From assembly GCA_014872785.1 (NCBI GenBank), contig WKFJ01000049.1, forward strand, positions 1 to 64,000: a stretch of DNA of 64,000 nt. The letters run 5' to 3'. Under the pieces are notes generated by a model. The model was not told the origin of the DNA. It saw only the letters and a list, made by a program, of their open reading frames with translations, and ran no database searches. Origin of the DNA: Alteromonadaceae bacterium (GTDB taxonomy: Bacteria; Pseudomonadota; Gammaproteobacteria; Enterobacterales; Alteromonadaceae). The position numbers were made by a program, and so were the translations under genes. Positions 54,123 through 62,639 of the stretch are shown piece by piece. Within the stretch, counting starts at the first letter, position 1; every line of letters starts with the position of its first letter.

Positions 54123-54950
54123 TTATTCGGGAATGATTTCCCTCACTTTGAAATTCGCCCCAGTATCTTCTTTGAGAATAGAGGTTAAAAGTGGCAGGTT
54201 TTCATTTGCCAATTGAGCTAGGGTGTAAGGAGGATTAATGACTATCATGCCAGACCCCGTCATACCTTTTGCTTCGGTATCGGCGCAAATATTTAGTTCA
54301 AACTGCTGTACGTTACGAACATTAGTATTAACAAAGCGTTGTTCTAGCGCATCGATAGTGTCGCGATTGACCACCGGATACCAGAGCAAAAATGTCGCTG
54401 AAGGCATTGTTTGGTAGCCCTTTGCGATGACGTCAACAACTGTTTGGTAATCGCTGTTGATTTCATACGCGGGGTCAATGAGTATCAAAGCCCGTTTCAA
54501 CTGGCTTGGCAGAAGAGATAATAAGCCTTCAAAGCCACTTTGTTTGCGCACGAAGACGCGCTTATGGCGTGCACAGTGTTTCTCTAACTCAGCGAAGGTT
54601 TGTGGGTGCAGCTCAAATAGCCAACTGCGATCGCTCTCTCGCATTTGGCTGTCAACTAGCGCTGGTGAACCTGGATATTGCCGCGCTTGCCAAAATGGTA
54701 AAATGACATCAATAAAGCTCTTAAATTGTTCAGGTGCTTCGGCCAGCAATTTACTGAAGCCAGATTCAAATTCTTTTAATTTTTGAGTTTTGTCATCGTC
54801 TAGATCGTACAGCCCTGCGCCAGCATGAGAGTCGATATATTCAAAAGGCTTGTTTTTCCTTTGCAGGTAGCGAACACACTCTAACAATATCCAGTGCTTT
54901 AATACATCCGCGTGATTGCCAACGTGATAGTGATGTTGATAACTAAGCAT
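54123..54950 (-). CDS. rlmJ: 23S rRNA (adenine(2030)-N6)-methyltransferase RlmJ
   Basis: 275 residues. MLSYQHHYHVGNHADVLKHWILLECVRYLQRK is the conserved start. An S-adenosylmethionine-binding Rossmann part follows, with YIDSHAGAGLYDL, LILIDPAYEI (the DPP[YFW]-type catalytic motif, here DPAY) and a C-terminal INPPYTLAQLANENLPLL. It methylates A2030 of 23S rRNA. Its ATG overlaps the stop of the upstream PLP-enzyme gene by 8 bases (54943-54950). Confidence 0.92.
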   Translation of the reverse strand: MLSYQHHYHVGNHADVLKHWILLECVRYLQRKNKPFEYIDSHAGAGLYDLDDDKTQKLKEFESGFSKLLAEAPEQFKSFIDVILPFWQARQYPGSPALVDSQMRESDRSWLFELHPQTFAELEKHCARHKRVFVRKQSGFEGLLSLLPSQLKRALILIDPAYEINSDYQTVVDVIAKGYQTMPSATFLLWYPVVNRDTIDALEQRFVNTNVRNVQQFELNICADTEAKGMTGSGMIVINPPYTLAQLANENLPLLTSILKEDTGANFKVREIIPE

Positions 54951-56001
54951 GGTTGGGGTCCATTAAACTCTTAAGTTGTTGATAATGCGCTTCACTGGCC
55001 TGGGCAAGTCCGCGACTTTCTAACCATTGTGTATTGTAGTAAGTATTGCTGTAACGGCTTCCCGCGTCACAAATCATACTCACCACGCTACCTTGTTGGT
55101 TTGCTTTATGCATCTGCTGTATGAGTTGAATGGCTGCATACAGATTAGTACCGGTAGAGCCGCCAACTTCTCTATTTAATGTGTCGTTCAACCAGTGCAT
55201 TGTGCCAATAGCGGCGCCGTCATCTACCTTAATCATATGATCTACAACTTCTCTTAGGAACGACGGCTCAACTCTGGGTCTTCCAATACCTTCTATGTTC
55301 GTAGGCGTTGACATAGTAAGACCCGCGTCCCCCGACTGATAATAATCATAAAATACAGAATGGCTGGGGTCTGCGACGCAAAGTTTTGAAGCGAGTCCTT
55401 TGTAACGTATGAATCGGCCTATCGTGGCTGAGGTGCCGCCCGTGCCCGCACTTACCACAACCCAGGTGGGAATGGGGTGAGGTTCAAGCTGCATTTGTTT
55501 AAAGATACTGTCGGCGATGTTGTTATTGCCTCGCCAATCGGTGGCTCTCTCTGCAAAACTAAATTGATCCATATAATAGCCGTTATTTTCTTTGGCTAAG
55601 CGTGCCGCTTCTGCATATAGACTCTGTGGCTCTACGAAATGGCATTGACCTTGATAGAAGGTGATTTGGTTAATCTTATCCTCTGATGTGCCCTTAGGTA
55701 CTACAGCAATAAAAGGTAATCCGAGTAATTTAGCAAAGTAAGCTTCTGATACTGCAGTACTGCCTGATGAGGCCTCGACGATTGTGGTATTTTCGTGAAT
55801 TTTGCCGTTACACAAGCCGTACAAAAATAGTGAACGAGCCAACCGGTGTTTGAGGCTGCCTGTAGGGTGCGTTGATTCATCTTTTAAATACAAATCAATA
55901 CCTGGAAATCTGGCTAGTGGTACTTTGATTAAATGAGTATCCGCTGACCGCTGAAAGTCGGCTTCTATTTTTTGTATCGCAGAATGTATCCAGTTATTCA
56001 A
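54943..56001 (-). CDS. PLP-dependent cysteine synthase-like enzyme (possible cysteine desulfhydrase)
   Basis: 352 residues of the fold-type II PLP family. The PLP lysine is in HPTGSLKHRLARSLFLYGLCNG (about residue 51), the substrate loop is EASSGSTAVSEAYFAKLLGLPFIAVVPKGTSEDK, and the phosphate-binding glycine-rich loop is VVSAGTGGTSATIG. The sequence looks closer to the Cds1-type L-cysteine desulfhydrase group than to CysK, but the reaction cannot be settled here. It overlaps rlmJ by 8 bases, so both are on one transcript. Confidence 0.85.
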   Translation of the reverse strand: MNNWIHSAIQKIEADFQRSADTHLIKVPLARFPGIDLYLKDESTHPTGSLKHRLARSLFLYGLCNGKIHENTTIVEASSGSTAVSEAYFAKLLGLPFIAVVPKGTSEDKINQITFYQGQCHFVEPQSLYAEAARLAKENNGYYMDQFSFAERATDWRGNNNIADSIFKQMQLEPHPIPTWVVVSAGTGGTSATIGRFIRYKGLASKLCVADPSHSVFYDYYQSGDAGLTMSTPTNIEGIGRPRVEPSFLREVVDHMIKVDDGAAIGTMHWLNDTLNREVGGSTGTNLYAAIQLIQQMHKANQQGSVVSMICDAGSRYSNTYYNTQWLESRGLAQASEAHYQQLKSLMDPNHA

Positions 56002-56104
56002 TGTTCTCGCCTTCTTTGGTGGATTGTCGCGAGGTTACCCGAATAACAATTTGATGTCATTTCTTCAGCCAACAATGATAGCGAGATGGACGTATCGTCA
56101 TTAT

Positions 56105-56114
56105 GACAATTGTC
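56105..56114. promoter_or_regulatory. 10-bp perfect palindrome upstream of the DUF4097 gene
   Basis: GACAATTGTC (56105-56114) is perfectly symmetrical and lies about 135 bases before the start of the TSGGS-repeat gene, in the divergent region with the PLP-enzyme gene. A short palindrome could be chance. Confidence 0.25.
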
Positions 56115-56247
56115 GCTTTTTAGAGGGTGTGCAAATTGCTAATGAATAAATCGTCATAGGGGGTCATAAAAATTTTTTGCGTCGTTTAAACCTTTGGAGT
56201 GAAAGCAACGACTTACTTAGAAATTAGAGATAAAACAGGACTAAATT

Positions 56248-57039
56248 ATGTTATCCACACGCTCATCAGCTTTATCTAAGGTTGCCGTTACCACTTGTTT
56301 GGCAGCTGCATTTTTTAGCCAAACGTTGCTTGCGAAAGACATTTCGCGCACATTTGAAGTTGACCATGGCGGGACACTTGAAGTGCGTACAGAGTCAGGC
56401 TCTATCAATATTGAAACTCACGATGAAAAGGTTGTAAAAGTCGAAATTGAAGTCTCAGGTGACGATGCCGATGACTTTGAGTTTGAAAGTAAGGCCTCGG
56501 GTGATGATGTGTTTCTCGTTGGGGAAGTTGAGAACGGCAGAGGTTGGGGCAGGGATTTAAGGGTCAAGTTCAATATCACTGTGCCTGAAGAATATGAGCT
56601 AGATTTACGTACATCAGGTGGTTCAATATCGATTGAAGACTTAACCGGTAACGTAGATGCTAATACCTCTGGTGGCTCAATCACACTTGGCAATATTCAA
56701 GGCGATGTTGACGTTCATACATCTGGCGGTTCAATTACAACTGAAGCCGTTTATGGCGCTATTGACGCTCATACATCGGGTGGCAGTATTCGCACGACCT
56801 TTGCTAAACAGATCAGCAAAGATGCTGAATTGCGCACCTCTGGTGGCTCAATTACCGCCTATCTTGCAGAAGATATCGCAATTGATTTAAGAGCTTCTAC
56901 CAGCGGCGGACGTGTGAAAAGTCAGTTTGATGTCGATGGCAGGGTGAAGAAAAAGTCTATACGTGGTGAAATCAATGGCGGTGGCCCAGAGCTTTCGCTA
57001 GTTACCAGTGGCGGTAGTATCAGAATTAAAAAGCTCTAA
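56248..57039 (+). CDS. DUF4097-type protein with TSGGS repeats
   Basis: 263 residues with a signal peptide (about 10-29, ending TLLAKD). The mature protein consists of beta repeats. After the ESGSINIET lead come seven [T/S]SGG[S/R] turns: RTSGGSISI, NTSGGSITL, HTSGGSITT, HTSGGSIRT, RTSGGSITA, STSGGRVKS and VTSGGSIRI, at 13 to 30 residue intervals. The DUF4097/adhesin-like family is a predicted beta-solenoid on the cell surface or in the periplasm, with unknown function. No lipobox. It resembles, but is distinct from, the six-VNG-repeat lipoprotein at 48009-48662. Confidence 0.85.
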   Translation: MLSTRSSALSKVAVTTCLAAAFFSQTLLAKDISRTFEVDHGGTLEVRTESGSINIETHDEKVVKVEIEVSGDDADDFEFESKASGDDVFLVGEVENGRGWGRDLRVKFNITVPEEYELDLRTSGGSISIEDLTGNVDANTSGGSITLGNIQGDVDVHTSGGSITTEAVYGAIDAHTSGGSIRTTFAKQISKDAELRTSGGSITAYLAEDIAIDLRASTSGGRVKSQFDVDGRVKKKSIRGEINGGGPELSLVTSGGSIRIKKL

Positions 57040-57044
57040 TCGTC

Positions 57045-57839
57045 TTAATATTGCCTAGGCTGGATGCTGTATGGCTGTATTATCTTTTGATAAGTGCCGT
57101 TCGCCTTCAGCCTTGCAAGCGCCGCGTCAATCTCTGCAACCTGTTCAATAGATACCGTTTTCTTGGAATACATCATATGAGTTTGCGCTTCTTCGTCACT
57201 CATAAGGTAAAATAGTGGAACTATCCGCTGGGTTAATTGCATTTTCTTGAGCATGTCATGCGACCCGATCTCCGAGCCAATGTAGGCATCAACACGCCCA
57301 ATAAGAAGCGATTCTATTTTCCTATCCACACTGTCTAATACGTGCAGGTTCCTCTCAAACCACGCTTCACGGCTCAGTGCATCATATTCATGTGAATAAG
57401 CAGCACCTCGCTGTACCGCTATTTTAAGCTTATTGCTTTTCAAATCTCGCAACGAGCGAATATGACTGTATTTTTGTAAGTCTTCCACCAGCACGAAAAG
57501 CATGTTGTGGCCTAGCCTAAAATATTCATCGCTGAAGTGTGCATATTGACGGCGTTCCTCGGTATCAGCGGCAGACATGGTCATGTCAATACGTCCAAGC
57601 TTGAGCAAGTACAATATCCGCTGCCAAGGGTAGTGCACTAGCTCTAGTTCGTATCCCGTCTCTTCAGCAATAGCTTTGACGAGTTCAATATCGAGTCCGG
57701 CAAATTCAGTTTTTGTTGAACGATAAGAAAAAACAGGACGTTCGTTTACACCCACACGCAACACTTTCTTGTCCTGAGCCATACTCACATGCGGAGCAGC
57801 AAAGCAAGCTAACAGGAGTAAGGTTTTAAATAGTCGCAT
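57045..57839 (-). CDS. orphan family-3 solute-binding protein (PBPb domain)
   Basis: 264 residues: a signal peptide (about 1-22, MRLFKTLLLLACFAAPHVSMAQ), then KVLRVGVNERPVFSYRSTKTEFAGLDIELVKAIAEETGYELELVHYPWQRILYLLKLGRIDMTMSAADTEERRQY, the family's N-terminal lobe. The C-terminal lobe contains IGSEIGSHDMLKKM. No ABC permease is linked. A second such orphan is at 37872-38672. Start at the ATG 57839; the longer frame adds a GTG start six codons upstream. Ligand unknown; it may feed a sensor kinase. Confidence 0.8.
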   Translation of the reverse strand: MRLFKTLLLLACFAAPHVSMAQDKKVLRVGVNERPVFSYRSTKTEFAGLDIELVKAIAEETGYELELVHYPWQRILYLLKLGRIDMTMSAADTEERRQYAHFSDEYFRLGHNMLFVLVEDLQKYSHIRSLRDLKSNKLKIAVQRGAAYSHEYDALSREAWFERNLHVLDSVDRKIESLLIGRVDAYIGSEIGSHDMLKKMQLTQRIVPLFYLMSDEEAQTHMMYSKKTVSIEQVAEIDAALARLKANGTYQKIIQPYSIQPRQY

Positions 57840-57887
57840 CGGGTGATAAGTGGGCACATGTCTACAGTTACATTGTCACATATTAAA

Positions 57888-57934
57888 CTAATATGACAAA
57901 ATTTGAACTTGAACTTATGGCTAATATGTCAAAA
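57888..57934. promoter_or_regulatory. direct repeats CTAATATGxCAAAA upstream of the binding-protein gene
   Basis: CTAATATGACAAAA (57888-57901) and CTAATATGTCAAAA (57921-57934) differ in one base and are 33 bases apart, about three helical turns. A related inverted copy, TGTCACATATTA, lies just before (57875-57886). The position suits a regulator site for the gene at 57045-57839. Confidence 0.35.
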
Positions 57935-58034
57935 GTGCAGGAAAAAATAACATAATTGCATATGTTAAATAGTAAATTGCTAAAAATCGGGTAGGAAAAC
58001 GCGCCAAGTGGATGTTGACGCGTCGCGTTAGGTA

Positions 58035-60173
58035 CTATTTTTCCATGGCGTTGAGCTCTACAAGGAGCGCGGTCTCTGGATAAAGTACAGGGAGTTGCAA
58101 TCCTTTTTGGTTCAACCATTCTCCACCGACTTGTGTCGATTGGCGCATCCACGCCGGTTCGCGCTTCATGGCATAACCAATATCTTGTTCTCTTACCAAT
58201 ACATTCACATCGTAAACGCTATCATTATTTAAATAATTAAGTGGGATGAGCGGAGGAACGGAATGTTTTTGCATCGCCGTTTGGAAATAGGCAACCACTG
58301 CTCGTTGTGCATCGTCCGATGTTACCATCCAGGCGACAATACTCTCATCATTAACGCTGTCTAAACGATAAAATCTGGAAGATTCGGCGTGCAATAGAGG
58401 ACGCAGCTCTTTGTGCAGAGCCACGTGTTCTTTAAAGCTGTATATTTCTTCAGACGTCGCTTTAACGGGATCCAGTTCTAAGCCTAAATGCCCAAATAAC
58501 GCAACAGTGCCTCTAAATTGGCTGTTGTGGCGTCGTTTTGTTGTGTGAGCTTCGTCAGCACCTATGTGCGCACCCATCAGCTCAAGCGGAAAAAACTGGG
58601 AGAAGCCATTTTGAATCGAGACTCGCTCTAGCGCATCATTGCAGTCAGATGTCCAAAAGCGGTGTGTATATTCCAATACGCCCATATCCACTCGTCCACC
58701 GCCAGAGGCACATGACTCAATCTCTACGTCCGGGTGTTTGTCTCTCAGAGCACTTATCAAGCGATAAAACGCGCGCGTTTGTCCACAAGTACCTGCTTTG
58801 CCCTCATGTGCCGCTTGCACTAGCTGGCGGTTCATATCCCATTTTACGTATGACACGTCGTATTTGCTCAGCAGCTCGTCTAAACAGTTAAAAATGTAGT
58901 CGAATGCCTCAGGTATTTGTAAATTGAGAACTTGCTGATAACGACCAAGTGGTGTGTAATAGCCGGGAATATGCATTGCCCAGTCGGGATGTGCGCGATA
59001 CAAGTCTGAGTTGGGATTGACCATTTCTGGTTCGACCCAAATTCCAAACTCCATACCATTTTTAACAACAGCGTTGATAACCGGCTCAAGACCATCGGGA
59101 TACTTGTCCTCATCTAGCTGCCAATCACCAAGTGCCGCATCTTCATTGTTACGGCCTCTAAACCAACCGTCATCAAGTACAAATCGCTCGACGCCGAGTT
59201 GCGCTGAGGCTTCCACCATTTTGATGATGTAATTGGGGTCATGGTCAAAGTAAATACCTTCCCAGGTATTTAATAGCACCGGGCGAGGTTTGATACTCGG
59301 CCACTGTAATATATTACTGCGCACGTAACTATGAAATTGCTGACTAAGCGCATTGGTTCCTTGGTCACTGTAACTCAGCAATAGTTTGGGCGTGGTGTAG
59401 GTTTCGTCTTTTGTAAGGCTTTTTTCACCAGGGAGTAATAACTCGCCGACCTGAACAAGATAGCGACCATCGCTGGTTACTTCAAAGTTAAAACAATGGT
59501 TCCCACTCCACGCTAAATGTAACCCATACATTTCGCCCTGGCAGTTGCTGAAACCAGGCTGTCCAATTTGCCAGAAGGGTGATTTTTGATGAGATGTTCT
59601 TCCGTGTCTAGATTCTATGCGAATAGCACCGTGCTCCAATTCGACATCGTGTTGCTTGAATTCCTGGCACCAGCGCCCGCCAAAACTGCGCAGTTGATTC
59701 ATGTGCGCCGGAACAGGCAAAGTAATGAACAAGCGATGTAACTGGTATGGGCTGTCGGATAGGTTTGTTAACGAGGTTTCCCAGCTTGCTACGTCGGTTT
59801 TTGCATCAATAGCAATACTAATTTTCAGTTGCAGCTTGGCAATAGCTTCGTCACACATAAAAGTGACTTCATGCTCATTCTGCTGGATATCAGTTACCTT
59901 AAAAATAGGAGACCAATCCAATCCCTCCCTGTGTCCTTGCAAACCAGGTGGACAAAATAGGCCTCGACCAATATCACCGGATAACGTCAAGGGGGGTACT
60001 TCGTCTAGTCCTCCTTGTGGAACGGGTTTGTCGCGGCAAAGTAGGGCACCTTGCACATTAGAAAGGTGTTTACCCCAATGAATGAGCTCCGGCATGCCTT
60101 CTCGTAAAGAGAAAATCATACAAGTGTGTTTGCCCTTGATGGTCAACAATTCAGAATTGTGCATTGTATTCAT
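58035..60173 (-). CDS. alpha-galactosidase, GH36
   Basis: 712 residues in the GH36 size range. An N-terminal beta-sandwich (about 1-300) precedes the (beta/alpha)8 barrel with FVLDDGWFRGRNNEDAALGDWQLDEDKYPDGL, the nucleophile Asp in YVKWDMNRQL, and the acid/base Asp in FWTSDCNDALERVSIQNGFS. There is no signal peptide, so it is cytoplasmic, hydrolysing alpha-galactosides after uptake. SapC ends 7 bases before its start; with GGAAGGA close to the first ATG, the ATG at 60164 has a better spacing. It probably acts on the oligosaccharide brought in by the TonB receptor of the same locus. Confidence 0.9.
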   Translation of the reverse strand: MNTMHNSELLTIKGKHTCMIFSLREGMPELIHWGKHLSNVQGALLCRDKPVPQGGLDEVPPLTLSGDIGRGLFCPPGLQGHREGLDWSPIFKVTDIQQNEHEVTFMCDEAIAKLQLKISIAIDAKTDVASWETSLTNLSDSPYQLHRLFITLPVPAHMNQLRSFGGRWCQEFKQHDVELEHGAIRIESRHGRTSHQKSPFWQIGQPGFSNCQGEMYGLHLAWSGNHCFNFEVTSDGRYLVQVGELLLPGEKSLTKDETYTTPKLLLSYSDQGTNALSQQFHSYVRSNILQWPSIKPRPVLLNTWEGIYFDHDPNYIIKMVEASAQLGVERFVLDDGWFRGRNNEDAALGDWQLDEDKYPDGLEPVINAVVKNGMEFGIWVEPEMVNPNSDLYRAHPDWAMHIPGYYTPLGRYQQVLNLQIPEAFDYIFNCLDELLSKYDVSYVKWDMNRQLVQAAHEGKAGTCGQTRAFYRLISALRDKHPDVEIESCASGGGRVDMGVLEYTHRFWTSDCNDALERVSIQNGFSQFFPLELMGAHIGADEAHTTKRRHNSQFRGTVALFGHLGLELDPVKATSEEIYSFKEHVALHKELRPLLHAESSRFYRLDSVNDESIVAWMVTSDDAQRAVVAYFQTAMQKHSVPPLIPLNYLNNDSVYDVNVLVREQDIGYAMKREPAWMRQSTQVGGEWLNQKGLQLPVLYPETALLVELNAMEK

Positions 60174-60180
60174 TCCTTCC

Positions 60181-60930
60181 TTATTGAGCGGGTAACGCGA
60201 TATTTACCTTGTCTATTGTTTGTTCAGGTGCAACTTGATTATGGCTTCGCACCAATAGGTTAATTTTAAATAGCGACATCAAACAGGCATGAATTACCAT
60301 CAAGTATCCCTTGTCACTAAGTTGCTTTAGAGTGGCGGCGTCAAGTGACTTGAGTTTGTCTTCGTCAATGGTGTGCAGACCCTGCAAGTTTTGTTTGCTG
60401 CCATCGTTAAAGTGGAGGGTTAAAGTAACGGCTTTAAATAATTCCAATTGACGTAAGACTTGAGTCATTTGATGAGTTTGCATGCTGCCTTTGATGTCTG
60501 ATTCAATTTGCCGTTTGACGTTTTGTAGATAAGCAGTTTCAGAACCATCTTCATTGTACAATGCGTTACCCTCTGACTCTGATAGAGTCGGGTCGTCGGT
60601 ATTTATACCAAAACCGTGTTCCTCACTACCTTCAATTCGTATAGGGAAAACTGGGTAAGTTGTAAGGTAGGTTGGCGTATATCCCGCAAGCCAGCGACCA
60701 TCCTGAACTGAGCCGTTATATTCATTGACCAAGCAAGTCAAGACTGACATTCCCCAGCCTCCGGTTTGCTCACTGCGGGTGAAAAATACAGGGAGTTCAG
60801 TAGCCGCTTTAGACACTTCTTCGGCGTTGACGTGAACGATTTGCATTTGTTTCGCAAGAATAGCGATGCTATCCGGAGCAACGTTCAGGTTTTTGTGCTG
60901 CTCTGGATTAAGTTGAGTTAACTGGGTCAT
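60181..60930 (-). CDS. SapC family protein
   Basis: 249 residues of the SapC group (PF07277), without signal peptide. LNPEQHKNLNVAPDSIAILAKQMQIVHVNAEEVSKAATELPVFFTR is characteristic, with GGWGMSVLTCLVNE and WLAGYTPTYLTTYPVFPIRIE following. SapC was first seen beside surface-layer genes; in marine bacteria it accompanies TonB receptors and tryptophan halogenase-like genes, with no established role. It lies 13 bases after the halogenase stop and 7 before the alpha-galactosidase. AAGGAAAAA precedes the ATG. Confidence 0.85.
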   Translation of the reverse strand: MTQLTQLNPEQHKNLNVAPDSIAILAKQMQIVHVNAEEVSKAATELPVFFTRSEQTGGWGMSVLTCLVNEYNGSVQDGRWLAGYTPTYLTTYPVFPIRIEGSEEHGFGINTDDPTLSESEGNALYNEDGSETAYLQNVKRQIESDIKGSMQTHQMTQVLRQLELFKAVTLTLHFNDGSKQNLQGLHTIDEDKLKSLDAATLKQLSDKGYLMVIHACLMSLFKINLLVRSHNQVAPEQTIDKVNIALPAQ

Positions 60931-60943
60931 ATTTTTCCTTAGG

Positions 60944-62464
60944 TCAACTGTGTGCCAGCCATTGCTGGATCATGTCTCTATGTTTCGGTAATTTACGCAA
61001 CATCTGTTCGGTAAACTGTTGATTGCGCGCGATAATTTTTTGAGCTTGAGCAGTTTGTGCAAAAACATTTTGTGTTTTTGAAAATTCTGGGCGAAAGCCC
61101 ATTCCATAAATTACGTATTGATAACTCGCCGCGGGAAACAGTTCAATCGCGGAATTAAAGTCCTGCGTTGACGGCCCTCGGTATTGCCACAGTGCCAAAT
61201 CTTCTTGTAATGATTCGGGAATGGTATCCACTTGTGTATTGGCTCGCCAATATTCCTCAGGACGCTTGGTCAACATGTAGTGCAATTTTAAAAAGTCTAA
61301 AATTCGTCCCCAGCGATACTGCATTTGCTGATTGAAGCGTTTGGCGGTAAGAGCGTTGAGGTCGCTTGATGTTGGCCATTGTTCCGCTATGTAGCGCGCG
61401 GAAAGTTCAATAAGCATCAATGCGGTCGCTTCTAGCGGCTCTACAAAGCCAGCAGCTAAGCCAACGGCGACACAATTATTTTTCCAAAATTGCTCGCGAT
61501 GTCCCGATTGAAATTCGATCTCTTTAATGGATAAGTTTTTACCAGCCGGCCCCACATATTGATGCAATGTTGCTTCAGCTTCTTCTTTTGTGGTGAAGTC
61601 AGAGGAATAAACATATCCAACACCCCGACGAGAAGTCAGGCCAATATCCCAGGTCCAGCCGGATTTGTGCGCAGTGGCAATAGTATGACTGGCGATAGGG
61701 CTATTTTCGTGTTCATAGGGCACTTGCATAGCTAATGCGCGGTTGTTGAATAAGATGTCATTAGTGGGTTTGAATCCAACCCCCAGAGTTTTGCCTAGTA
61801 AGTATGAGGCAAACCCGGTGCAGTCGACAAAGATATCACCCTCTATATCAGGTAAATCTTGTTCAAATTCTATGCTGGTAATATTTTGTTGGCTATCGAG
61901 TTTGGCTTGTTTTACCGTCGCCACGACGTGTCTTACCCCCAGTCTTGAGGTGCAATGCTTTTTCAACAACTCTGCAAAAGCCCCCGCATCTAGGTGATAG
62001 GCGTAGTTACATTGTCCTTGATATTCGCCCTCGGCAAGAGAGCGGGGCGCTAATCCAGCTTCGCATACGTGATGTTGAAAGTTAGACTCTTCGGCAAATT
62101 TTCCTATGTCTTGCACATAAGGAGCTAGATCTATGTTGCCGTAACCAAAAGGAAACGTAAAAGGGTGGTAGTAAAACTCATTTTCAGGGTGCACCCAATT
62201 GACAAATTTACCCCCCTGTTTAAACGCTGCATGGCAATGTTTAAAAAAGTCGCTCTCTTTGAGACCGATACTGCGAATAGTATTCTTCATGGTTGGCCAA
62301 GTGCCTTCACCCACACCAATAGTAGGAATATCGGAAGACTCAACCAAGGTGACTTGCACCGAATCTGGAAGATGTGATTTGTGATGTGCTGCTACAATCG
62401 CTGCGGTTAACCAACCCGCGGTACCACCGCCTACAATGACTAATCTTTTATTTAATTTTTCCAT
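60944..62464 (-). CDS. flavin-dependent tryptophan halogenase-like protein
   Basis: 506 residues. The FAD-binding GGGTAGWLTAAIVAAH (about 9-25) and VGEGTWPTMKN (the GExTxPT element) are present, as is a conserved Lys-containing FKQGGKFVNW near 85, the position of the halogenase catalytic Lys. SGWTWDIGL stands where GWxWxIP is expected, without the Pro. The C-terminal CVAVGLAAGFVEPLEATALMLIE is the family's active-site lid. In carbohydrate loci these proteins have not been shown to halogenate tryptophan. First gene of the halogenase-SapC-alpha-galactosidase operon. Confidence 0.88.
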   Translation of the reverse strand: MEKLNKRLVIVGGGTAGWLTAAIVAAHHKSHLPDSVQVTLVESSDIPTIGVGEGTWPTMKNTIRSIGLKESDFFKHCHAAFKQGGKFVNWVHPENEFYYHPFTFPFGYGNIDLAPYVQDIGKFAEESNFQHHVCEAGLAPRSLAEGEYQGQCNYAYHLDAGAFAELLKKHCTSRLGVRHVVATVKQAKLDSQQNITSIEFEQDLPDIEGDIFVDCTGFASYLLGKTLGVGFKPTNDILFNNRALAMQVPYEHENSPIASHTIATAHKSGWTWDIGLTSRRGVGYVYSSDFTTKEEAEATLHQYVGPAGKNLSIKEIEFQSGHREQFWKNNCVAVGLAAGFVEPLEATALMLIELSARYIAEQWPTSSDLNALTAKRFNQQMQYRWGRILDFLKLHYMLTKRPEEYWRANTQVDTIPESLQEDLALWQYRGPSTQDFNSAIELFPAASYQYVIYGMGFRPEFSKTQNVFAQTAQAQKIIARNQQFTEQMLRKLPKHRDMIQQWLAHS

Positions 62465-62589
62465 CGCAACCTAATGTGAAACGTTGAACTTGCAAACTAA
62501 AAAATCGGTTTAGGTAAGGTTAATAATGGCGAATCCCAATCGATGGGGCAACAACTATCGAAATGAGTTCGCGTATTAAATGTATAACG

Positions 62590-62620
62590 AAAAAAGAGCC
62601 CGTCATGGGCGGACTCTTTC
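62590..62620 (-). terminator. rho-independent terminator of the TonB receptor transcript
   Basis: On the minus strand an AAAGA/TCTTT outer stem with GCCC/GGGC inside (a short internal bulge) is followed by a U-run from the A tract at 62590-62595. It lies 20 bases after the receptor stop. Confidence 0.55.
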
Positions 62621-62639
62621 ATCATAAACGAACAGAGTT

